A stretch of DNA of 64,000 nt. Source: SAR202 cluster bacterium (GTDB lineage Bacteria > Chloroflexota > Dehalococcoidia > Lucifugimonadales > UBA2962). Numbering within the stretch: position 1 is the stretch's first letter; each line of letters begins with the position of its first letter. This document shows positions 56,918 through 64,000 of the stretch, one piece after another. The stretch is from assembly GCA_022447925.1 (NCBI GenBank), contig JAKUTS010000007.1, positions 13,023 through 77,022 on the forward strand, written 5' to 3'. Made by a program: the position numbers and the translations under genes. The notes beneath the pieces were generated by a model. That model had not been told where the DNA came from. It did no database searches and saw only the letters and a list, made by a program, of their open reading frames with translations.

Positions 56918-58395
56918 TTTCGATCTCCGTAAGAATTAAGTTTTTGGATTGCCATGTTTATAGCATTGATTGTGGTGTCTCTACCGATTATTTCCAGACT
57001 TTCAAATAAAGGAGGGGACACTTTTTGTCCCGTTGTTGCTATTCTAAGAGTCCCAAAAAGTTGGCCTGGTTTTATATTCAATGTTTCAGACAATGTTCGT
57101 AATGAAGTCTCAATGTTATTAGCATTAAAAGGGCTCGTTTGATTCATAACGTCCAAAGATTTATTAAGCGCAGAAATAGTTGATTCACAATCCATCTTTT
57201 TTTGAATCAACAAATCTGTATCATATGAAATTTCTTTCGAGAACAAAAATTTGATCATAGGAGCAGCTTCTTGCAATGTTTTTATTCGATCCTGAATTAG
57301 GGGGAGAACCGATACTAACGTGCTGGTTTCGGGGTCCATTTCAAACGGGTCTTCTGGCAAGTAAGACCAATAGTTTTGTAGTTCGTTGATCAGTTTAGAT
57401 TGGTCCGATTCTCTAATATAATGTCCATTCATCCATTCTAATTTTTGATTGTCAAATATAGCCGATGACTTTGATACTCGCTCAATAGAAAAGTATTCTA
57501 TTAGTTCTTTGTCAGTGAATATCTCTGTTTTGTCGTCAAATGACCATCCTAATAAGCAAAGGAAGTTGAGCATAGCAGAAGGCAGATACCCATTTGATCG
57601 AAATTCCTTTATCGATGTTGCTCCATGACGCTTGCTTAATTTAGTTCGATCAGATGCCAGAATTATTGGCACATGGGCGAAAATTGGTGGATCTGCTTCA
57701 AGAGCCTTATATAAATTGATATGTTTAGGCAAAGAAGGCAGCCATTCCTCGGCTCTAATTACATGGGATATTTCCATGGCGTGATCATCAATAACATTTG
57801 CAAGGTGATATGTAGGGAATCCATCTGACTTCAAAATAACAAAATCATCCATAAGTGAATTCTCGAATTCTATGTCTCCTCGAATTACATCCGATACTTT
57901 AGTTATGCCTGCATTAGGCATGGCAAACCTGACAACTAGTTTTGCAGAGTTATCTGATCCTTTTGATAATTGTTTCTCTCTGCAATGGCCGTCATATCCA
58001 GGCGGTTTGCCGGATTTCATTTGATTTTGGCGTAATTCATTAAGCCTTTCAGGAGTACAAGAACAATAATATGCGTCTTTAGATGTTATGAGTTTATCGA
58101 TAGCTTGAGAGTATATGCCAAGTTTCTGTCTTTCTGATTGGATATAAGGGCCGTATTTGCCTGCTTTATCAGGCCCTTCGTCCCATTCAAGTCCAAGCCA
58201 GCTAAGAGACTCTAGTATTGAATCAACCGCTCCATCCACCAATCGAGCTTGATCAGTGTCCTCCACTCTGATTATGAATGAACCTTTGTTTGCTCGGGCA
58301 AATAACCATGCGAATATTGCTGTGCGAATATTACCGACGTGAGGTTCCCCTGTAGGGCTAGGAGCAAATCTTGTCCGCGGATTTGTAGTCTTCAT
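56914..58395 (-). CDS. gltX: Glutamyl-tRNA synthetase
   Basis: [41 protein letters not shown] (KMSKS-like). Confidence 0.97.
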   Translation of the reverse strand: MKTTNPRTRFAPSPTGEPHVGNIRTAIFAWLFARANKGSFIIRVEDTDQARLVDGAVDSILESLSWLGLEWDEGPDKAGKYGPYIQSERQKLGIYSQAIDKLITSKDAYYCSCTPERLNELRQNQMKSGKPPGYDGHCREKQLSKGSDNSAKLVVRFAMPNAGITKVSDVIRGDIEFENSLMDDFVILKSDGFPTYHLANVIDDHAMEISHVIRAEEWLPSLPKHINLYKALEADPPIFAHVPIILASDRTKLSKRHGATSIKEFRSNGYLPSAMLNFLCLLGWSFDDKTEIFTDKELIEYFSIERVSKSSAIFDNQKLEWMNGHYIRESDQSKLINELQNYWSYLPEDPFEMDPETSTLVSVLPLIQDRIKTLQEAAPMIKFLFSKEISYDTDLLIQKKMDCESTISALNKSLDVMNQTSPFNANNIETSLRTLSETLNIKPGQLFGTLRIATTGQKVSPPLFESLEIIGRDTTINAINMAIQKLNSYGDRN

Positions 58396-58397
58396 TT

Positions 58398-59327
58398 CTA
58401 TGCAGTATCTTTCATATTGCCAGCAGATTTCAAGCTTTCTAGATACTGACTCAGCTCTAATGGAAGATCTAAATTAAAAGTTAATAACTTTTCGCTAATC
58501 GGATGGTTAAATGTTAGGGACGATGCATGGAGGAATTGCCTACCTAATTCAATTTCTGGCTTACCATATGTTTGATCCCCTAATACACTGTGGCCGATTG
58601 ATTTTAAATGCACTCTAATCTGATGGGTTCTACCTGTTTTTGGGAACACTTTTAACAGGCTGTGATCCGTATATGTCTCAATAACCTCGTATTGTGTAAC
58701 TGCGGTTTTGCCAGTGGATACTATGTCCATATGTTGGCGATTAAAAGGGCTGCGACCTATCGGTGCGTCAATAACGGCCTGAAGTTCTATCGGTATTCCG
58801 TTTACCACAGCTAAATAAGTCTTTTGTACGTTCCGGTCAGCAAATTGTTGACTGACTTTTCTATGTGCTAACTCTGTTTTTGCTGTGACTAGCAGTCCGG
58901 ATGTTTCCATGTCCAAACGATGGATTATACCTGGCCTGGACTTTGTTCCTATACCTGATATGTTTGGGTCATGGTTAATTAGCGCGTTGGCAATCGTTTT
59001 ATCACGGTGTCCTGGAGCAGGATGAACTGCAATTCCTGAAGGTTTATTAATAACTAAGATATACTCGTCTTCGTAGACTATTTCCAGTTTTAATTGCCAT
59101 GGATCTAGGTTTGATATTGCATCGTTTCGGATTGTGATTTCTATGGTTTCGCCAGATTTTACTCGATAAGAAGGATTTACTTTATTGTGATTAACCAGCA
59201 CAGAAGAGTCGCGAATGAGCTTTAAAACTTTAGCGCGTGAGAGATCATCTATTTTCTCCGTTACATATTTATCTAACCTAACCCCTTGATCAGTTTCAGA
59301 GACATGTAATTTGATGTTTTTGCTCAA
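58398..59327 (-). CDS. rluD: RluA/RluD family 23S rRNA pseudouridine synthase
   Basis: S4-like N-terminus; RPGIIHRLDMETSGLLVTAKT; KTGRTHQIRVHLKSIGHSVLGD. Confidence 0.93.
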   Translation of the reverse strand: MSKNIKLHVSETDQGVRLDKYVTEKIDDLSRAKVLKLIRDSSVLVNHNKVNPSYRVKSGETIEITIRNDAISNLDPWQLKLEIVYEDEYILVINKPSGIAVHPAPGHRDKTIANALINHDPNISGIGTKSRPGIIHRLDMETSGLLVTAKTELAHRKVSQQFADRNVQKTYLAVVNGIPIELQAVIDAPIGRSPFNRQHMDIVSTGKTAVTQYEVIETYTDHSLLKVFPKTGRTHQIRVHLKSIGHSVLGDQTYGKPEIELGRQFLHASSLTFNHPISEKLLTFNLDLPLELSQYLESLKSAGNMKDTA

Positions 59328-59355
59328 AATGGTACTCGGCTTTGATCAGACGTAT

Positions 59356-59880
59356 TTAAATATCCTTGTCAGGCTTAGGCTTGCTTAGCTCCGGGAAAAC
59401 GACCGTTACTAATATCAATAAAAATATCCCACAGGTTATAGCTGAGTCAGCTATATTGAATACTGGCCACATCCCAACATCAATGAAATCCGTGACTTCG
59501 CCCATTGAAACCCTGTCTATAAAATTTCCTATAGCTCCACCAAGAAGTAATGCTATGGCCAGACGTAACCAACCCCCGACATTTTTCTGCGTCTTGTAAA
59601 AAAAGATAAGACAGGCTATCGCTACAACGGATGCAATTGTTAGGATGACTGGGATGTTAGGGAACAGACCAAATATAGTCCCTGAATTAGTGTAATAAGT
59701 TAACCTGAAAAATCCCGACTCAGGTATAGACTCCCCATAGCTCATAAAATCTCTTACTAGGTACTTTGTTAACTGGTCGAACCCCACAATCAATATAGTT
59801 GCCATAAATAACATCCAGTCTTTGTAAATTGGTATGCTAGTGGATTCAGTTATATTGTTAGGCTTTTTGTTGTCAGGCAT
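59356..59880 (-). CDS. lspA: Lipoprotein signal peptidase
   Basis: GFDQLTKYLVRDFM; LLLGGAIGNFIDRVSMGEVTDFIDVGMWPVFNIADSAITCG. Confidence 0.96.
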   Translation of the reverse strand: MPDNKKPNNITESTSIPIYKDWMLFMATILIVGFDQLTKYLVRDFMSYGESIPESGFFRLTYYTNSGTIFGLFPNIPVILTIASVVAIACLIFFYKTQKNVGGWLRLAIALLLGGAIGNFIDRVSMGEVTDFIDVGMWPVFNIADSAITCGIFLLILVTVVFPELSKPKPDKDI

Positions 59881-59975
59881 TATTCGATTAAATCTGAGTG
59901 AGTTTGGTGAACTTGTTTACTTATTCTACTACGCTATTATCACAGTTGATTGCACACAAGCATGGCGACAAATGT

Positions 59976-61064
59976 TTAATTTTTGATTGATTTGGCTTGT
60001 GCATCAGAGAATGCAGATATAATTTCCTCATTGGGTCTTTGAAGTATTGTCGCATTAATATGCAGGTATATTTCACCGGATGGTTCTGTGTAAATAAAGA
60101 TTCCAGATTTCTTGAGTTCTGCTATTAGATCTTCAACTAAGATGGAACTCGAAAATGCTAGTCTATATATGTTTGAACCATGATCGAACTCATGTATTTG
60201 TATGTGATCTAATTCATTTAAAGCTGGGAAAAGTTGACTGGCTTTTTGCATGGACTCAGAAAATTTATGCTCGAACCCGTCGAGTCCGTTTAAAGCGAGA
60301 GCTGCTATAAGCGACGCGTTAGCAAGCCCGCCACCGAACATTCTTCTTTCATGAAACATACCCTCAATAAACTCGATCTCGCCTGCCAAAATACTACCGA
60401 AAGGAGTGCCCAAATACTTGTATAGCGAGACATATACAGAGTCAAAAAGTGAAGAATATTCCTTAACAGATTTACCTGTAACAGCTGACTGCATAAATAT
60501 TCTAGCTCCATCAAGGTGACACTGGATTTCGTTGGTTTTGCAAAACTCAGTAAGTTTTACTAAGTGTTCCCATGGAACAACTTGACCGTATTGCCTTCGT
60601 ACCGGGGTTTCAATGGAAACGACGGAGATGGGATTTAATACTCTACCTGTAACTGAGGTCCGATACGCTTTATCTAATTCATTTGTGTCAAAGTAAACTC
60701 TGTTTTGCGCCAATGGTACAAGATTAATCCCACTCAGCCTCTGAATCGAGTCACCAGTATCATTGAATATATGGCTTTGCTCTTGAACCACAGCTCTTCC
60801 TGCGGTACCAGCATGCCTTCTAATAGCTAAATGATTTGCTAATGTCCCTGTGGGCATAAATATCGCTGCCGGCTTGCCCAGTATAGCGGCCATTTCATTT
60901 TCTAGCTGTCCAACAAGTCCTCCCAAAGAAAAGTCGTCATCTAACAGCTGATGATTCTCAGTAAACTCGTTCAGTCTACTGAGAAGGGTTTTTGCTGTTC
61001 TCGGTTCCCCATCTCCACGAAAGACCACTGAATCGTTATCGTCAAATTTATATATCCTCTTCAC
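59976..61064 (-). CDS. Threonine aldolase/beta-eliminating lyase family PLP enzyme
   Basis: ENEMAAILGKPAAIFMPTGTLANHLAIR; CHLDGARIF; VYVSLYKYLGTPFGSILAG. Confidence 0.9.
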   Translation of the reverse strand: MKRIYKFDDNDSVVFRGDGEPRTAKTLLSRLNEFTENHQLLDDDFSLGGLVGQLENEMAAILGKPAAIFMPTGTLANHLAIRRHAGTAGRAVVQEQSHIFNDTGDSIQRLSGINLVPLAQNRVYFDTNELDKAYRTSVTGRVLNPISVVSIETPVRRQYGQVVPWEHLVKLTEFCKTNEIQCHLDGARIFMQSAVTGKSVKEYSSLFDSVYVSLYKYLGTPFGSILAGEIEFIEGMFHERRMFGGGLANASLIAALALNGLDGFEHKFSESMQKASQLFPALNELDHIQIHEFDHGSNIYRLAFSSSILVEDLIAELKKSGIFIYTEPSGEIYLHINATILQRPNEEIISAFSDAQAKSIKN

Positions 61065-61181
61065 TTTGAGCCCTTTCTTGTTTTAAACAATTGTCCGCAG
61101 TCTTAAGCTGCTAGCGGTGGTTTTCTGTACCAGCCCTGACATTTATAATTCTATATACTATTTTAAAATAGAGCATATTTT

Positions 61182-62246
61182 ATGTATTTTGAATGTATAA
61201 ATTGTAATACTTCTGTTGATGCACACATTTCCATCTCACTATGTACTCATTGCGGGTATCCATTAACAATTAGACATAATGGCGATCCAGAAATGCAAAC
61301 TAATAACGAAGCAGTAACTTTGGGTGAAGGTCACTCTAAAATGATTACTTTGGCTAAAGTCGCTAATTCACTTGGGGTGTCAAAGATCTATGCTAAACTC
61401 GAGAATTCCAACCCAACAGGCTCATTTAAAGACAGAGGCAGTTCTGCAATGCTTAGTGCCATAAAATCCGCAGGTATTAGTAGTATTGTTGAGGACTCAT
61501 CAGGCAACGCCGGTGCTTCTATTGCTGCTTATGCTGCGCTTGCAGGAATCACGGCTCATATCTTTGTTCCTGAAAACGCTCCTAAAGCAAAAGTTGATCA
61601 AATACTGGTTTACGGAGCAAATGTTCATAAAATTCCTGGACATCGAGATAACGCAGAAATACAGGCAAAGAATTTTGCTTCAGAACAAAAACTTTTATAT
61701 GCGTCGCATAATATTAATCCCTACTTTTTGGAAGGGACTAAGTCATTCGCCAGAGAAGTTGTAACTGAGTTTGAGCCCAACTTGCCTGACCACATCATAA
61801 TACCGGTTGGAAACGGGTCATTGTTAATCTCAACTTACTTGGTCCTTAAAGAATGTTGGGTATCAGGTAATATATCCAAGATACCCAAACTTTATGCAGT
61901 ACAATCCGAATCAATCAAACCGATCGTTAGTAGATTGCACAATATTGGATGGAGTTTTAACCCAGAGCAAAACACTTGTGCGGATGGTATCGCATCTCTC
62001 AATCCCCCAAGAATGAAACAAATTGTAAATTCAATAATAAAAACTAAAGGTGATTCAATCGGTGTTAGTGAGGAATCAATACAAAAACACCATCGGCTTG
62101 TAGCTGAGAATGAAGGAATATACATGGAGCCGACCTCTGCTGTGTCGTTTGCTGGCCTCGAAGCTCTTGTCAATAATAAAACAATAGACTCAGGCGATTC
62201 TGTTTTGATTCCTATTACCGGTAGTGGCTTAAAATCCTCGACTTGA
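61182..62246 (+). CDS. thrC: Threonine synthase-like PLP enzyme with N-terminal zinc ribbon
   Basis: CINCN...CTHCG; KIYAKLENSNPTGSFKDRGSSAML; EDSSGNAGASIAAYAALAGI. Confidence 0.85.
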   Translation: MYFECINCNTSVDAHISISLCTHCGYPLTIRHNGDPEMQTNNEAVTLGEGHSKMITLAKVANSLGVSKIYAKLENSNPTGSFKDRGSSAMLSAIKSAGISSIVEDSSGNAGASIAAYAALAGITAHIFVPENAPKAKVDQILVYGANVHKIPGHRDNAEIQAKNFASEQKLLYASHNINPYFLEGTKSFAREVVTEFEPNLPDHIIIPVGNGSLLISTYLVLKECWVSGNISKIPKLYAVQSESIKPIVSRLHNIGWSFNPEQNTCADGIASLNPPRMKQIVNSIIKTKGDSIGVSEESIQKHHRLVAENEGIYMEPTSAVSFAGLEALVNNKTIDSGDSVLIPITGSGLKSST

Positions 62247-62248
62247 CT

Positions 62249-63430
62249 CTAAGTGTGATTCAAGAAAACCTTCCTGAATCCATCGATGCAGTTATGTAAT
62301 GTGTGCTCGTCTACGCAATAAGATATGCGAAAGTAACCGGGTGAACCAAAACCAGATCCTGGAACTACTAAAACATTTTTTTTCCTAAGCTCGTTTACGT
62401 ATTTAACGTCATCCTCAATCGGCGACTTCGGAAACATATAGAACGCTCCTTGAGGCTTGATAACTTCGTAGCCGATATCAGTAAGGTTTGTCCAAAGAAA
62501 ATCTCTGCTTTGCCTATAGTCATCTATGTTTACTGTTTCGCTTTGTAAATTAATAATCAGATGTTGCATTAGGGCAGGCGCATTAACAAACCCAAGAACC
62601 CGATTGCTGAACGTTAGGCCATCGATGATTTCGTCCTTATTTTCGTTGTCTGGGTTTACCGCGACATAACCAATTCGTTCACCGGCCAACCCTAGATCTT
62701 TAGAATGAGAAGTAGCAACAATAGTGTTTGAATGTGTCGAGAAAATATGGTTGTAACTAATGTCGTCATAGATAATCTTTCGGTATGGTTCGTCACTAAC
62801 AATAAAAATGTCTCTGCCATATTTAAGTTCGAGTTTCTTAATACTCTGACCTAGTGTCTTTAATACACTGTTCGGGTAAACTACGCCCGATGGGTTGTTT
62901 GGAGAATTCACTATCACCATTTTTGTTTTCTCGTTGACAATTTCTTCAAGCATGGACAGCTTAGGCATAAAATCGTCGTCGTGATCCAAAACTACACATT
63001 TACCTCCATGGTTATCTGCATAGAAGAAGTATTCAGCAAAGTATGGGGCAAAAACAACAATTTCATCACCTGGGTCTAAAAGCGTTTTAATAATGATGTT
63101 AAGAGCTCCTCCTGCTCCACAGGTCATCACGATATCTTCTTTGCTAAATATTAAACCTGTTTCATTTGTTAAGTTTTTAGCCACAGCTTCTCTGGTTTCT
63201 GCCAGGCCCGCATTCGGCATATATCGATGTAACCCACTGGCAGGGTTTTCAATGTAATTTCTCAGTAGTTCGATGAATTTGGGCGGAGGCTCATAGATGG
63301 GGTTTCCTAAGGAAAGATCATAGACTTTATCTGCGCCTATCTTAGTTTTCAATAAGATGCCTTCTTCAAACATCTTGCGGATCCATGACCCTTGTTCCAT
63401 CGATTTTTTCAGTTTTGTAGATATAGTCAC
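62249..63430 (-). CDS. Class I/II pyridoxal-phosphate aminotransferase
   Basis: MTCGAGGALNIIIKTLLDPGDEIVVFAPYF; VNSPNNPSGVVYP; VATSHSKDLGLAGERIGYVA. Confidence 0.93.
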   Translation of the reverse strand: MTISTKLKKSMEQGSWIRKMFEEGILLKTKIGADKVYDLSLGNPIYEPPPKFIELLRNYIENPASGLHRYMPNAGLAETREAVAKNLTNETGLIFSKEDIVMTCGAGGALNIIIKTLLDPGDEIVVFAPYFAEYFFYADNHGGKCVVLDHDDDFMPKLSMLEEIVNEKTKMVIVNSPNNPSGVVYPNSVLKTLGQSIKKLELKYGRDIFIVSDEPYRKIIYDDISYNHIFSTHSNTIVATSHSKDLGLAGERIGYVAVNPDNENKDEIIDGLTFSNRVLGFVNAPALMQHLIINLQSETVNIDDYRQSRDFLWTNLTDIGYEVIKPQGAFYMFPKSPIEDDVKYVNELRKKNVLVVPGSGFGSPGYFRISYCVDEHTLHNCIDGFRKVFLNHT

Positions 63431-63565
63431 TGTTTACCTGCCACTTATTGAGATATTCTATTATCTTCCAGATCAGGTTAAAAACAACATTTATTATCAA
63501 AGGATTATTTCTATATAGCCCGGAACTGTATGATTGTATTAGGTTTTGCGCTATCAACACTTTAG

Positions 63566-64000
63566 ATGAACAACACAAATACGTATATTAATAAGTCTAT
63601 ATTGGGTATATTTGCTCATCCTGATGATGAAACTTCTGGGGCTGGATGCACTTTTACAAAATTTGCTCGAATGGGAGCAAATGTAACTGTTATCACAGCT
63701 ACAAGAGGTGAGCTTGGAACATTAGGCACAGGAGATCTATCAGTTAGTAGGGAGCAATTACCAGGAGTACGTGAAAATGAACTGCGACAGGTATTAGCAT
63801 TGTTCGGAGCAAATCCCCCGATACTGCTTGGTTATAAAGACCAAGAAGTACAACATGAAGAAACGGAAGTCATAGCAGGCACACTGCTCAATTATATGAA
63901 ACGTATTGAACCTGATGTGGTAATTACTTTTGGTCCTCAGGGAATATCTAAGCATTCTGATCATATTGCTATACATAACGCGTCGCTCAGCGCATTCAAT
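63566..64000 (+). CDS. PIG-L/LmbE family deacetylase, N-terminal part, runs off window end
   Basis: Read directly from ATG 63566: MNNTNTYINKSILGIFAHPDDETSGAGCTFTKFARMGANVTVITATRGELG...; AHPDDE motif. Confidence 0.9.
   Translation, partial: MNNTNTYINKSILGIFAHPDDETSGAGCTFTKFARMGANVTVITATRGELGTLGTGDLSVSREQLPGVRENELRQVLALFGANPPILLGYKDQEVQHEETEVIAGTLLNYMKRIEPDVVITFGPQGISKHSDHIAIHNASLSAFN

Noticed and set aside
1-64000. CRISPR arrays, insertion sequences, phage genes, rRNA operon
   Set aside because: No regularly spaced direct repeats, transposase/integrase motifs, capsid/terminase motifs or rRNA signature were seen while reading; small or diverged elements could be missed without a search tool.

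Overview
This is an AT-rich bacterial chromosomal window with dense, mostly operonic genes. It contains no rRNA, CRISPR array, transposase or phage module that I could recognise. It mixes catabolic/transport islands (two DppB/DppC-type permease pairs, one substrate-binding protein, an FG-GAP/ASPIC-UnbV lipoprotein, a Gfo/Idh and an enolase-superfamily enzyme, SDR, aminotransferase, a beta-lactamase-fold hydrolase) with core blocks. The core blocks are: dcd-ribD-ribE-ribBA-ribH plus tRNA-Gln and tRNA-Glu; a minus-strand replication operon rplI-dnaB-dnaD-like-helicase loader; rpsP-khpA-rimM-yebC-ruvC-ruvA-uvrB; moaD-moaE-miaB-nadA-nadC; and gltX-purQ-EamA-purL with rluD-lspA. The gene mix is compatible with a Dehalococcoidia/SAR202-like Chloroflexota, but that is only a guess. 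The observations most worth following up are: (1) a DnaI/DnaC-type helicase loader carrying two complete tandem AAA+ ATPase domains, encoded between a DnaD-domain protein and DnaB; (2) a DMT/EamA transporter split exactly between its two domains by an in-frame TAG directly followed by ATG; (3) an Mrp/ApbC homologue precisely lacking the CxxC Fe-S segment; (4) an IMPase-family protein with DPLCGT instead of DPxDGT; (5) a 28-aa one-TM micropeptide coupled by GTGA overlap to an aminotransferase; (6) a truncated crotonase remnant before moaD; (7) a long acidic tail on ribosomal protein L9; and (8) several perfect palindromes and hairpins. I did not find an unambiguous new multi-gene system. The replication-loader locus is the best candidate.
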